The notes beneath the pieces are model-generated. The model made no database searches. It was given only the letters and a program-made list of their open reading frames with translations, and was not told the DNA's origin. A stretch of 64,000 bases of DNA, taken from NCBI RefSeq assembly GCF_965233615.1, contig NZ_OZ247495.1; one strand, written 5' to 3'. The DNA is from Pelagibius sp028280305 (GTDB lineage: Bacteria; Pseudomonadota; Alphaproteobacteria; Kiloniellales; Kiloniellaceae). Positions 16,018 through 24,860 of this stretch are shown here, one piece after another. How positions within the stretch are numbered: position 1 is the stretch's first letter; every line of letters starts with the position of its first letter. The position numbers and the translations under genes are program-made.

Positions 16018-16177
16018 TTATTGAGTCCTGACAATTAGGCTCAAATTGCTGTGTTGATGATCGGGCCTTTCGGCGCCCACGACCGAAGCAGGAGCACTCC
16101 GGTTTTTTGTCGTTGTGTGGTTACGGGCCGTTTGACTAACATGGCAATATGAGGAACAGGCGCCTAGATAAAGCGGT

Positions 16178-17443
16178 ATGACCAAGTCAAGCGGCAGCGA
16201 TTCAAAGAACACCCTCTATTGCTCCTTCTGCGGCAAGAGCCAGCACGAGGTGCGCAAGCTCATTGCCGGCCCGACGGTATTCATCTGCGATGAATGCGTC
16301 GAGCTCTGCATGGACATCATTCGCGAAGAGCACAAGACGACCCTGGTGAAGTCGCGTGACGGGGTGCCGACACCACAGGACATCTGCACGGTGTTGGACG
16401 ACTACGTCATCGGCCAGGGCCACGCCAAGCGCGTGCTCTCGGTAGCGGTGCATAACCACTACAAGCGGCTGGCCCATGGCGCGAAGTCTGCCGACGTGGA
16501 GCTGGCGAAGTCGAACATCCTGCTGATCGGCCCGACCGGCTGCGGCAAGACGCTGCTTGCCCAGACGCTGGCGCGGATCCTCGATGTGCCTTTCACCATG
16601 GCGGATGCGACGACACTCACCGAGGCGGGCTACGTCGGCGAGGACGTTGAAAACATCATCCTGAAGCTGCTGCAGTCGGCCGACTACAATGTCGAGCGTG
16701 CGCAGCGCGGCATCGTCTACATCGACGAAGTCGACAAGATCAGCCGCAAGTCCGACAACCCCTCCATCACCCGCGACGTCTCTGGCGAGGGTGTGCAGCA
16801 GGCGCTGCTGAAGATCATGGAGGGAACGGTGGCTTCGGTGCCGCCACAGGGCGGGCGCAAGCATCCGCAGCAGGAATTCCTGCAGGTCGACACCACCAAT
16901 ATCCTCTTCATCTGCGGCGGCGCCTTTGCCGGCCTCGACAAGTTGATCGCCGGTCGCGGCAAGGGTACGTCGATTGGTTTTGGGGCCGACGTCCGCGGTC
17001 CGGACGACCGGGCCACCGGTGAAGTTCTGAAGGAAGTGGAGCCCGAGGATCTTCTGAAGTTCGGTCTGATTCCCGAGTTCGTCGGTCGCCTGCCGGTGGT
17101 CGCCACGCTGGAGGATCTGGACGAGGACGCCTTGATCGAGATTCTGACCCAGCCCAAGAACGCGCTGGTGAAGCAGTACGAGCGGCTGTTCGAGATGGAA
17201 GACGTTCGGGTGGACTTCACCGAAGACGCCTTACGCGCGATTGCCAAGAAGGCAATTATACGCAAAACAGGTGCGCGCGGGCTTCGCTCCATCATGGAGG
17301 GAATCCTCCTCGATCCCATGTACGACCTGCCCGGCCTTGAAGGCGTGGAGGAGATCGTCATCAATCGGGAGGTTGTCGACGGGCGCGCAAAGCCGCTCTA
17401 CATCTACACCGATCGCCGTGAGGATCTGGGGACAAGCGCTTAA
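16178..17443 (+). CDS. clpX: ATP-dependent Clp protease ATP-binding subunit ClpX
   Basis: AAA+ unfoldase that recognises tagged or native substrates and threads them into ClpP; in alphaproteobacteria it also drives cell-cycle proteolysis. The N-terminal zinc domain has C15, C18, C37 and C40. Walker A GPTGCGKT is at 118-125, followed by pore loop and Walker B IVYIDEVDKI. The ClpP-docking loop is SIGFGADV. At 421 residues it is a normal ClpX. The 293-bp gap to clpP contains palindromes, so it probably also has its own promoter. Confidence 0.97.
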   Translation: MTKSSGSDSKNTLYCSFCGKSQHEVRKLIAGPTVFICDECVELCMDIIREEHKTTLVKSRDGVPTPQDICTVLDDYVIGQGHAKRVLSVAVHNHYKRLAHGAKSADVELAKSNILLIGPTGCGKTLLAQTLARILDVPFTMADATTLTEAGYVGEDVENIILKLLQSADYNVERAQRGIVYIDEVDKISRKSDNPSITRDVSGEGVQQALLKIMEGTVASVPPQGGRKHPQQEFLQVDTTNILFICGGAFAGLDKLIAGRGKGTSIGFGADVRGPDDRATGEVLKEVEPEDLLKFGLIPEFVGRLPVVATLEDLDEDALIEILTQPKNALVKQYERLFEMEDVRVDFTEDALRAIAKKAIIRKTGARGLRSIMEGILLDPMYDLPGLEGVEEIVINREVVDGRAKPLYIYTDRREDLGTSA

Positions 17444-17473
17444 GCGTTTGTTTTTCCTGCGCTATTCCTGGGC

Positions 17474-17500
17474 CTTGAAGTCCCGGTGAGAATCTACAAT
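17474..17500 (+). promoter_or_regulatory. Candidate heat-shock-type promoter of lon
   Basis: CTTGAA (17474-17479) and CTACAAT (17494-17500) are separated by 14 bases, in the range used by RpoH promoters, about 90 bases before lon. The -10 part is only a partial match, so a housekeeping promoter is also possible. Confidence 0.3.
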
Positions 17501-17587
17501 TTTTAAACAGAAGCACCTTAGACTGGCGCTTCAGCCGATGTTCGCCGGTATCTCGCCAGCCGGCCTCCGTTTATCAAACGAGGTATC

Positions 17588-19999
17588 ATGTTAGAACTCG
17601 CCCGCGGCAATCTCTTCCCCGTCCTGCCCTTGCGCGACATCGTGGTCTTTCCGCACATGATCGTGCCGCTCTTCGTCGGCCGCGATAAGTCGGTACGGGC
17701 CCTGGAAGACGTGATGAAAGACGACAAGCAGATCCTGCTTGTCACGCAGAAGAACGCGGCGCAGGACGATCCGACGCCGCCCGATATCTATTCCGTCGGC
17801 ACCATCGGAACCGTGCTGCAGCTTCTGAAGCTTCCGGACGGCACCGTGAAGGTGCTGGTCGAGGGTGGACAGCGTGCGCGGATCACGAAGTATGCCGACA
17901 CCGATGACTTCTTCCAGGCCTATGCCGAGGTCGTCCAGGACGACGACGGCGACGACCGGGAACTGGATGCGCTGGCGCGCACCGTGGTCTCGCAGTTCGA
18001 GCAGTACATCAAGCTGAACAAGAAGATCCCGCCGGAAGTTCTGGTCTCGATCAACCAGATCGACGATTTCAGCAAGCTTGCGGACACGGTGGCCTCGCAC
18101 CTGGCACTGAAGATTCCCGAGAAGCAGGAACTGCTGGAGAGCGAAACCGTCAGCGACCGCCTGGAAAAGGTCTATGCCTTCATGGAAGGCGAGATCGGTG
18201 TGCTCCAGGTCGAAAAGCGCATCCGCAACCGCGTAAAGCGCCAGATGGAGAAGACCCAGCGCGAGTACTATCTGAATGAGCAGCTGAAGGCGATCCAGAA
18301 GGAACTGGGTGAGGGCGAAGACGGCCGCGACGAGCTCGCCGAACTGGAAGAGCGCATCAAGGCGACGAAGCTGACCAAGGAAGCCAGTGAGAAAGCGCTG
18401 GCTGAATTGAAGAAGCTGCGCTCCATGAGCCCGATGTCCGCCGAAGCGACGGTGGTGCGCAACTATCTCGATTGGATCCTGTCGATTCCCTGGAAGAAGC
18501 GCACCAAGATCAAGCGCGACATCAACAACGCGCAGGAGATCCTGGACGCCGATCACTATGGCCTGGAGAAGGTCAAGGAACGCATCCTTGAGTATCTTGC
18601 GGTTCAGCAGCGCATGAAAAAGGTGAAGGGTCCGATCCTTTGCCTCGTCGGCCCGCCGGGCGTGGGTAAGACCTCTTTGGGCAAGTCGATCGCGAAGGCG
18701 ACCGGCCGCAACTTCGTGCGTATGAGCCTTGGCGGCGTGCGCGACGAAGCCGAGGTGCGCGGCCACCGCCGGACCTACATCGGCTCGATGCCCGGCAAGG
18801 TCATCCAGAGCATGAAGAAGGCCAAGTCGTCGAATCCGCTGTTCCTCCTCGATGAGGTCGACAAGCTGGGTGCCGACTGGCGTGGCGATCCTTCCTCCGC
18901 GCTGTTGGAGGTTTTGGACCCCGAGCAGAACGGCGCGTTCAACGACCACTATCTTGAGGTCGACTACGATCTTTCCGACGTGATGTTCGTGACCACGGCC
19001 AACACCCTGCGGATGCCCGGGCCACTGCTCGACCGCATGGAGGTGATTCGCATCCCGGGTTATACCGAGGATGAGAAAGCCCAGATCGCCCTGCGCTATC
19101 TGATCCCCAAGCAGATGAAGGATCACGGCATCAAGCCGGAGGAATGGTCGATCTCCAGCCAGGCGCTGCTCGATCTGATCCGCCACTACACCCGCGAGGC
19201 GGGGGTTCGTAACCTGGAACGCGAAGTCGCCGGGCTGGTGCGCAAGGCGGTCAAAGAGATCGCCATGACCAAAGCCGATACGGTCTCGGTCACCCGCCGC
19301 AATCTCGAAAAGTATGCCGGCGTACCGCGCTACCGCCACGGCGAGGCGGAAGAGGAAGATCTGGTCGGTGTGACCACCGGCCTTGCCTGGACCGAGGTTG
19401 GCGGCGAGCTGCTGTCGATCGAGGCGGTCACGCTGCCCGGCAAGGGCAAGGTGACGGCGACCGGCAAGCTGGGCGACGTCATGAAGGAGTCGATCCAGGC
19501 GGCGGAATCCTATGTGAAGAGCCGGGCTGTCGACTACGGAATCAAGCCGACCGTCTTCGAGCGCAAGGACATCCACGTCCACGTGCCTGAAGGGGCAACG
19601 CCGAAAGACGGCCCGTCGGCGGGCGTTGCCATGGTGACGGCAATCGTCTCCGTGCTGACCGGCAACGCGGTGCGCCGCGATGTCGCGATGACCGGCGAGG
19701 TGACTCTGAGAGGGCGGGTTCTGCCGATCGGCGGCTTGAAGGAAAAGCTGCTGGCGGCGTTGCGCGCCAACATCAAGACCGTTCTCATTCCCAAGGAGAA
19801 CGAGAAGGATCTTGCCGACATTCCGGATAACGTGAAGCGGGGAATGGAGATCGTTCCGACCTCGACCGTGGACGAGGTTCTTGAGCGGGCATTGGTCGAA
19901 AAGCTGATCCCGATCGAATGGAACGAATCGGATGAAGAGCTTGCCGCGACTCGGAGCGCCGAAGGCGACCAGAGTCGGTCAGGTTTGGTCACGCACTGA
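17588..19999 (+). CDS. lon: ATP-dependent protease Lon
   Basis: Homo-oligomeric AAA+ serine protease for misfolded and regulatory proteins. Order of domains in 803 residues: N-terminal substrate domain (FPVLPLRDIVVFPHM at about 11-25), coiled-coil linker, AAA+ module with Walker A GPPGVGKT at 355-362 and Walker B NPLFLLDEVDK, and the C-terminal protease with catalytic S677 (PKDGPSAGV) and K720 (GGLKEK). Length and motifs match class LonA. It lies 144 bp behind clpX with a candidate heat-shock promoter between. Confidence 0.97.
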   Translation: MLELARGNLFPVLPLRDIVVFPHMIVPLFVGRDKSVRALEDVMKDDKQILLVTQKNAAQDDPTPPDIYSVGTIGTVLQLLKLPDGTVKVLVEGGQRARITKYADTDDFFQAYAEVVQDDDGDDRELDALARTVVSQFEQYIKLNKKIPPEVLVSINQIDDFSKLADTVASHLALKIPEKQELLESETVSDRLEKVYAFMEGEIGVLQVEKRIRNRVKRQMEKTQREYYLNEQLKAIQKELGEGEDGRDELAELEERIKATKLTKEASEKALAELKKLRSMSPMSAEATVVRNYLDWILSIPWKKRTKIKRDINNAQEILDADHYGLEKVKERILEYLAVQQRMKKVKGPILCLVGPPGVGKTSLGKSIAKATGRNFVRMSLGGVRDEAEVRGHRRTYIGSMPGKVIQSMKKAKSSNPLFLLDEVDKLGADWRGDPSSALLEVLDPEQNGAFNDHYLEVDYDLSDVMFVTTANTLRMPGPLLDRMEVIRIPGYTEDEKAQIALRYLIPKQMKDHGIKPEEWSISSQALLDLIRHYTREAGVRNLEREVAGLVRKAVKEIAMTKADTVSVTRRNLEKYAGVPRYRHGEAEEEDLVGVTTGLAWTEVGGELLSIEAVTLPGKGKVTATGKLGDVMKESIQAAESYVKSRAVDYGIKPTVFERKDIHVHVPEGATPKDGPSAGVAMVTAIVSVLTGNAVRRDVAMTGEVTLRGRVLPIGGLKEKLLAALRANIKTVLIPKENEKDLADIPDNVKRGMEIVPTSTVDEVLERALVEKLIPIEWNESDEELAATRSAEGDQSRSGLVTH

Positions 20000-20092
20000 C
20001 AACGACTCGGATTTGCCCGATTCGTTAGCGGATTTGTGGGGGGTGTTTAGCCCAAAACCGGCTAAAACCCCTGCATTTCTGCGCTTCTCACG

Positions 20093-20122
20093 TTGACGCC
20101 GCTCGATTCTGCGATCTACAAT
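20093..20122 (+). promoter_or_regulatory. Sigma-70-type promoter of the HU gene
   Basis: TTGACG (20093-20098), an 18-base spacer, then TACAAT (20117-20122). The HU start codon is about 70 bases downstream. The fit to the vegetative consensus is good. Confidence 0.6.
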
Positions 20123-20192
20123 TCGCACCTCCTCGGAGCGGTTTTCTTTATCTCTCTGCACTTCCTATCCCTACTGTTAGAAGGGGGTTCAC

Positions 20193-20465
20193 GTGAACAA
20201 GAATGATCTGGTAGCAGTTGTCGCGGACAAGACCGGCTTGTCAAAAGCCGATGCGACAAAGTCGGTTGATGGCGTCTTCGACGCGATCACCGAGTCGCTG
20301 AAGTCCGGTAGCGAAGTTCGGCTCGTCGGTTTCGGCACCTTCACTGTAACAAAGCGTGCCGCGTCTCAGGGCCGCAACCCGCGCACGGGCGAGCCGATTC
20401 AGATCAAGGCGTCCATGCAGCCGAAATTCAAGGCCGGCAAGGGTCTGAAGGACGCAGTAAACTAG
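20193..20465 (+). CDS. DNA-binding protein HU
   Basis: Small basic nucleoid protein that bends DNA as a dimer. All 90 residues match the family, including GFGTFTVTKRAAS and the DNA-wrapping arm RNPRTGEPI, ending with FKAGKGLKDAVN. The start is GTG with AAGGGGG seven bases upstream. It follows lon as in many proteobacteria, but has its own promoter and terminator. Confidence 0.96.
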   Translation: MNKNDLVAVVADKTGLSKADATKSVDGVFDAITESLKSGSEVRLVGFGTFTVTKRAASQGRNPRTGEPIQIKASMQPKFKAGKGLKDAVN

Positions 20466-20489
20466 TTTCTTTGCGCTTTGCGCAGACGT

Positions 20490-20532
20490 CGCCGGCCGCC
20501 CCGCTTGCATCGGAGGCGGCCGGTGCTATTTT
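20490..20532 (+). terminator. Terminator of the HU gene
   Basis: An 11-bp GC-rich stem (20490-20500 with 20515-20525, one G-T pair) and a 14-base loop, followed by CTATTTT. It begins 25 bases after the HU stop. Confidence 0.75.
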
Positions 20533-20692
20533 GGGTCCCGCGCTGGTCACACCATAACGCCGTTATTCGCTTTGCGAAGGTGTCGTGATGGTAGAGGCAG
20601 CACAGTAACGGCGCCGGCGTTAAGGCAGGTTCGGGAAGCGGACAGGTCTGATTGCTGCGAGGAGCGGCAGTACCCCTGCCGTATCTCATCAA

Positions 20693-20768
20693 GGGCGGTT
20701 AGCTCAGCTGGCAGAGCATCGCGTTTACACCGCGAGTGTCGGCGGTTCGATCCCGTCACCGCCCACCA
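20693..20768 (+). tRNA. tRNA-Val (TAC)
   Basis: 76-base cloverleaf: GGGCGGT (20693-20699) pairs with ACCGCCC (20758-20764). The anticodon stem TCGCG/CGCGA encloses TTTACAC, giving anticodon TAC. A73 and an encoded CCA are present. Its last ten bases are part of a downstream tandem repeat. Confidence 0.97.
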
Positions 20769-20809
20769 TTCCTCCCCGCCCACCATTCCTCCCCGCCCAC
20801 CATTCCTCC
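20759..20809. repeat. Three tandem copies of a 17-bp unit from the tRNA-Val 3' end
   Basis: CCGCCCACCATTCCTCC occurs exactly three times, at 20759-20775, 20776-20792 and 20793-20809, with five bases of a fourth. The first copy begins inside the tRNA-Val acceptor stem and contains its CCA. The copies repeat only the 3' flank, so no second tRNA is formed. Confidence 0.95.
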
Positions 20810-21101
20810 CCGCCGGTGTTTCTTCCCTGGGTTCTATCCGGCTTGCCGTGCCCCTGCGGCATGCTGCAGGGCTGCCGCTGGAGCCCGGACGGCGGCTTCC
20901 AGGCCGCTGCGACGGAGCGACTTGGGGTTCCTTTAAGGGCTTTAGTAAGGGCTTGGTGGCAAACTCACCTTTCGGGCCCGCCGGGTCTGGGGTCGGGCTG
21001 AAAGCCGGATTTGACAAAAAACCTAGGAAAAGCGGTCCCGCTGCATGCGGCATTGCTTGACACCATGGGGGCGGTGGAGTACATCACCGCGTCCCAGCTA
21101 A
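20769..21101. other. Spacer between tRNA-Val and tRNA-Asp
   Basis: About 330 bases. Apart from the tandem repeat at its start, I see no gene with a ribosome site and family resemblance. Open frames here run through the repeat or the tRNAs and are probably chance. Confidence 0.6.
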
Positions 21102-21178
<77 letters not shown>

Positions 21179-21463
21179 GTTTCCTGGCTTATTCCCGTCA
21201 TAGGTTTGCTGTCGCGATCAGCGGCTTATCTGCGCGACAGAACGCCGCGCTGCGACCGGCATTTTCGTATTGCCGCTTTCCCGGGAATCCCTGGCGATCT
21301 ATATTTCAATTAGGTGAAAGCGTTAGGGGTGCTGCGCTGAACGAATGACCTTGCATTGCAGCATCCCTTGCGGCAGTAAACGCTCGTTGGCTTGCTCTGC
21401 AGCCTAAGCTGCCGGGGGCCTGCGGGAACGACACGCCGAAAATGGCGGGCAGGAGAGTGACGC

Positions 21464-21829
21464 ATGAATGCCTTGTTGGCCGAGTATCTGCCGATCCTCA
21501 TCTTCCTTGGGATTGCGATCGGGCTGTCGGTAGTGATTGTCGCGGCCTCCTACATCGTGGCCCGCCAGCGCCCCGACTCGGAGAAGGTCTCCGCCTACGA
21601 GTGCGGATTCGAGGCTTTCGACGATGCGCGCAGCCGTTTCGACGTGCGCTTCTATCTCGTGGCCATCCTGTTCATCATTTTCGATCTTGAGGTGGCGTTT
21701 CTGTTCCCCTGGGCCGTGGCCCTGGGCGACATCGGGCTTTTCGGATTTTGGTCGATGGTGATTTTCCTTGGGATCCTGACCATCGGCTTCATCTACGAGT
21801 GGAAAAAGGGAGCCTTGGAATGGGAGTAG
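21464..21829 (+). CDS. nuoA: NADH-quinone oxidoreductase subunit A
   Basis: Small membrane subunit of respiratory complex I, at the junction with the peripheral arm. The 121 residues contain three transmembrane helices (about 8-30, 65-87, 93-113) and the conserved loop SAYECGFEAFDDARSRFDVRFY between the first two. It begins the 14-gene complex I operon, 285 bp after tRNA-Asp; the promoter must lie in that gap but I could not place it. The end overlaps nuoB. Confidence 0.96.
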   Translation: MNALLAEYLPILIFLGIAIGLSVVIVAASYIVARQRPDSEKVSAYECGFEAFDDARSRFDVRFYLVAILFIIFDLEVAFLFPWAVALGDIGLFGFWSMVIFLGILTIGFIYEWKKGALEWE

Positions 21830-22386
21830 AGCGTTCAGCGCCGGTGATGTCTCCTGACCAGGCCGGGGCGCCTTTGGCGCCGGGTGCGGCTCAGGATGCG
21901 GTGATCAGCCGGGTGGCGACCGAGATTTCCGACAAGGGCTTTGTGGTTGCCCAGATGGACAAGTTGGCGGCCTGGGCCCAGTCGGGCTCTCTCTGGCCAA
22001 TGACTTTCGGCTTGGCGTGTTGTGCCGTTGAGATGATGCACACCGCCTGCAGCCGCTATGATATCGACCGCTTCGGCATGGTGTTCCGGCCCAGCCCGCG
22101 CCAATCGGACGTGATGATCGTCGCCGGCACCCTGACCAACAAAATGGCGCCGGCGCTGCGCAAGGTCTATGACCAGATGCCGGAGCCGCGCTGGGTGATC
22201 TCCATGGGCTCCTGCGCCAACGGCGGCGGCTACTACCATTACTCCTACTCGGTGGTGCGGGGCTGTGACCGGATCGTGCCGGTCGACATCTATGTTCCCG
22301 GCTGCCCGCCGACGGCGGAGGCCCTGCTTTACGGCATCATACAGCTCCAGAAGAAGATTAAGCGCAGCGCCGCGATCGCGCGCTGA
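21820..22386 (+). CDS. nuoB: NADH-quinone oxidoreductase subunit B
   Basis: Carries cluster N2, the last iron-sulfur centre before quinone. The tandem cysteines C67-C68 (GLACCAVEMM), C132 (GSCANGG) and C162 (PGCPPTAE) are all present. The ATG at 21820 overlaps the last ten bases of nuoA and gives 188 residues; an ATG in the same frame at 21748 lies well inside nuoA and is unlikely. Peripheral arm, cytoplasmic side. Confidence 0.96.
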   Translation: MGVERSAPVMSPDQAGAPLAPGAAQDAVISRVATEISDKGFVVAQMDKLAAWAQSGSLWPMTFGLACCAVEMMHTACSRYDIDRFGMVFRPSPRQSDVMIVAGTLTNKMAPALRKVYDQMPEPRWVISMGSCANGGGYYHYSYSVVRGCDRIVPVDIYVPGCPPTAEALLYGIIQLQKKIKRSAAIAR

Positions 22387-22426
22387 CGGCCTGCTACCAC
22401 TTGCCACGAGGATAGGCGGAAGTTCG

Positions 22427-23050
22427 ATGACCGAAGCGCTGCAGGATCTTGGCGACTATCTTTCGGCTGCCCTTGCCGAGGACCTGCTGGACCGGGATAT
22501 CGGCCACGGGCAGCTCAATCTGCACATCAAGCGCGACTCGCTGCTGAAGGTGCTGACGCTCCTGCGCGACGATCAGAATTGTCAGTTTAAGCAACTCATC
22601 GACCTGACGGCGGTTGACCGCCCCGAGCAGGCCGAGCGCATGGAACTGGTCTACAATCTGCTGTCCCTGAAGCTGAACCAGCGTATTCGTGTGAAGCTGT
22701 CGACCGACGAGCGCAGCCCCGTGGCTTCGGCCGCCGGCGTGTTCTCGGCAGCGATCTGGCTGGAACGTGAAGCCTGGGACATGTTCGGCGTTTTCTTTTC
22801 CGGCCACCCGGACCTGCGCCGCATCCTGACCGACTACGGCTTCGAAGGGCATCCGCTGCGCAAGGACTTCCCGCTGACCGGCTTCAAGGAAGTGCGTTAC
22901 GACCAGGAGCAGAAGCGGGTGGTTTACGAGCCGGTGAAGCTGCCGCAGGAGTTCCGGCACTTCGATTTTCTCAGCCCTTGGGAGGGCATGCTGCGCCTGC
23001 CGGGCGACGAGAAGGCCGAGGCCGAGAAGGGTGAGGAGGGAGCCGCCTGA
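22427..23050 (+). CDS. nuoC: NADH-quinone oxidoreductase subunit C
   Basis: 30-kDa-type peripheral subunit near the quinone site. It contains the family signature from ERMELVYNLLS to EREAWDMFGVFFSGHPDLRRILTDYGFEGHPLRKDFPL. Separate from NuoD, unlike the fused NuoCD of enterics. ATG 22427 gives 207 residues; the frame is open further upstream but overlaps nuoB. The stop overlaps the nuoD start by one base (TGATG). Confidence 0.96.
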   Translation: MTEALQDLGDYLSAALAEDLLDRDIGHGQLNLHIKRDSLLKVLTLLRDDQNCQFKQLIDLTAVDRPEQAERMELVYNLLSLKLNQRIRVKLSTDERSPVASAAGVFSAAIWLEREAWDMFGVFFSGHPDLRRILTDYGFEGHPLRKDFPLTGFKEVRYDQEQKRVVYEPVKLPQEFRHFDFLSPWEGMLRLPGDEKAEAEKGEEGAA

Positions 23051-24228
23051 TGGCTGAAGTACAGATCAAGCCGCTGACCCTCAACTTCGGGCCGCAGCAT
23101 CCGGCCGCCCACGGCGTTCTGCGCCTGGTGCTGGAGATGGACGGCGAGGTGATTGAGCGTGCCGATCCTCACATCGGCCTGCTGCACCGCGGCACCGAGA
23201 AGCTCATCGAGTACAAGACCTATCTGCAGGCGGTGCCCTACTTCGATCGCCTGGATTACGTCGCGCCGATGAACCAGGAACACGCCTTTGCCCTGGCGGT
23301 GGAGCGCCTGCTGGGAATCGAGGTGCCGATCCGCGGCCAGTACATCCGGGTTCTCTACTGCGAGATCGGCCGCATCCTCAACCACCTTCTGAACATCACC
23401 ACCTTCGCCATCGACGTCGGGGCCATGACCCCGATCCTCTGGGGCTTCGAAGAGCGCGAGAAGCTGATGGAGTTCTATGAGCGGGCCTGCGGCGCGCGAC
23501 TCCATGCCGCCTATTTCCGCCCCGGCGGGGTCCACCAGGACCTGCCGGCCGGCCTGCTGGAAGACATCGCGACCTTCTGCGAGACCTTCCCGCAGGTGAT
23601 CGACGACATCGAGGGGCTGCTGACCGAAAACCGGATCTTCCGGCAGCGCACGGTGGACATCGGCACGGTCAGCCGCGAAGAGGCCGAGGACTGGGGCTTC
23701 TCCGGGGTCATGATGCGCGGCTCCGGCGTGGGCTGGGATCTGCGTAAATCGCAGCCCTATGACTGCTATGCGGATCTGGAGTTCGACATTCCCGTCGGCA
23801 AGAACGGTGACTGCTACGACCGTTACCTCTGCCGTATGGAGGAGATGCGGCAAAGCCTCAGGATCATGCAGCAGTGCATTGAAAAGATGCCGGAAGGGGC
23901 GGTTCAGGTCGCGGACCAGAAGATCACGCCGCCCAAGCGCGGTGAGATGAAGCGCTCCATGGAAGCGCTGATCCATCATTTCAAACTCTATACCGAGGGC
24001 TATCACGTGCCGCCGGGCGATACCTATGCGGCCGTCGAGGCGCCGAAGGGCGAGTTCGGTGTCTATCTGGTGGCCGACGGCAGCAACCGTCCCTACCGCT
24101 GCAAGATCCGCGCGCCGGGCTTTATGCATCTGGCGGCGATGGACTTCATGTGTAAGGGGCACATGCTGGCCGACAGCGTCGCCATCCTCGGCTCTATGGA
24201 TATCGTTTTCGGCGAGGTCGACCGATGA
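23050..24228 (+). CDS. nuoD: NADH-quinone oxidoreductase subunit D
   Basis: 49-kDa-type subunit that forms most of the quinone pocket with NuoB. Recognisable stretches are LNFGPQHPAAHGVLRLVLEMDGE at the N-terminus, the HRGTEKLIE loop and the C-terminal CKGHMLADSVAILGSMDIVFGEVDR. 392 residues, normal length. Coupled by one-base overlap with nuoC and by ATGA with nuoE. Confidence 0.97.
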   Translation: MAEVQIKPLTLNFGPQHPAAHGVLRLVLEMDGEVIERADPHIGLLHRGTEKLIEYKTYLQAVPYFDRLDYVAPMNQEHAFALAVERLLGIEVPIRGQYIRVLYCEIGRILNHLLNITTFAIDVGAMTPILWGFEEREKLMEFYERACGARLHAAYFRPGGVHQDLPAGLLEDIATFCETFPQVIDDIEGLLTENRIFRQRTVDIGTVSREEAEDWGFSGVMMRGSGVGWDLRKSQPYDCYADLEFDIPVGKNGDCYDRYLCRMEEMRQSLRIMQQCIEKMPEGAVQVADQKITPPKRGEMKRSMEALIHHFKLYTEGYHVPPGDTYAAVEAPKGEFGVYLVADGSNRPYRCKIRAPGFMHLAAMDFMCKGHMLADSVAILGSMDIVFGEVDR

Positions 24229-24860
24229 AGACCACCAGCTTCCCGAAGGGCAACAGCGAAGATTTTGCCTTCGATACGGAGAACCTGAAGCGTGCCGAGA
24301 CCATCACCGCGCGCTATCCGGAGGGACGCCAGTCCAGCGCCATGATCGCGCTGCTGGATCTGGCGCAGCGCCAGAACGGCGGTTGGCTTTCGGTGCCGGC
24401 GATCGAATACGTCGCCAACTATCTGGAGGTCGCGCCGATCCGCGCCCACGAGGTCGCCAGCTTCTATTCGATGTTCAACACCCAGCCGGTGGGCAAGCAC
24501 TTCATCCAGGTCTGCCGTACCACCCCGTGCTGGCTGCGCGGGTCGGACGGCATCACCGAGGCTTGCAAGAAGAAGCTTGGGGTCGGGCTGCGCGAAGTCA
24601 GCGAAGACGGCCTCTTCAGCGTCATCGAGGTGGAATGCCTGGGTGCCTGCGCCAATGCGCCGATGGTCCAGATCAACGATCATTATTACGAAGACCTGAC
24701 GCCGGAGCGCATGACCGAGATTATCGACGAATTGCGTGCCGGCGAGGATGTGCCGGTCGGCTCCCAGACCGGGCGCCTGTCTTCGGCGCCGGAGGGCGGT
24801 CCGCAGACCCTGTTGGAAGTGGCGGGATCGGAAGTTGCCAGCCCGGGGGAGGGCGACTGA
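24225..24860 (+). CDS. nuoE: NADH-quinone oxidoreductase subunit E
   Basis: 24-kDa thioredoxin-like subunit holding the [2Fe-2S] cluster N1a. The four ligands are C97, C102, C138 and C142 in CRTTPCW and CLGACANAP. At 211 residues it carries a C-terminal tail of about 40 residues beyond the enteric form, which is common in alphaproteobacteria. Overlaps nuoD (ATGA) and nuoF (TGATG). Confidence 0.96.
   Translation: MKTTSFPKGNSEDFAFDTENLKRAETITARYPEGRQSSAMIALLDLAQRQNGGWLSVPAIEYVANYLEVAPIRAHEVASFYSMFNTQPVGKHFIQVCRTTPCWLRGSDGITEACKKKLGVGLREVSEDGLFSVIEVECLGACANAPMVQINDHYYEDLTPERMTEIIDELRAGEDVPVGSQTGRLSSAPEGGPQTLLEVAGSEVASPGEGD

Noticed and set aside
17591..19582. 663-codon antisense frame over lon
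   Set aside because: Shadow of lon; no ribosome site or recognised domain.
20572..21060. Open frames across tRNA-Val and the tandem repeat
   Set aside because: They read through a tRNA and a low-complexity repeat, lack ribosome sites and resemble nothing known.
24026..24859. Upstream extension of the nuoF frame through nuoE
   Set aside because: Chance open frame; NuoF homology begins at 24860 and nuoE occupies the region.
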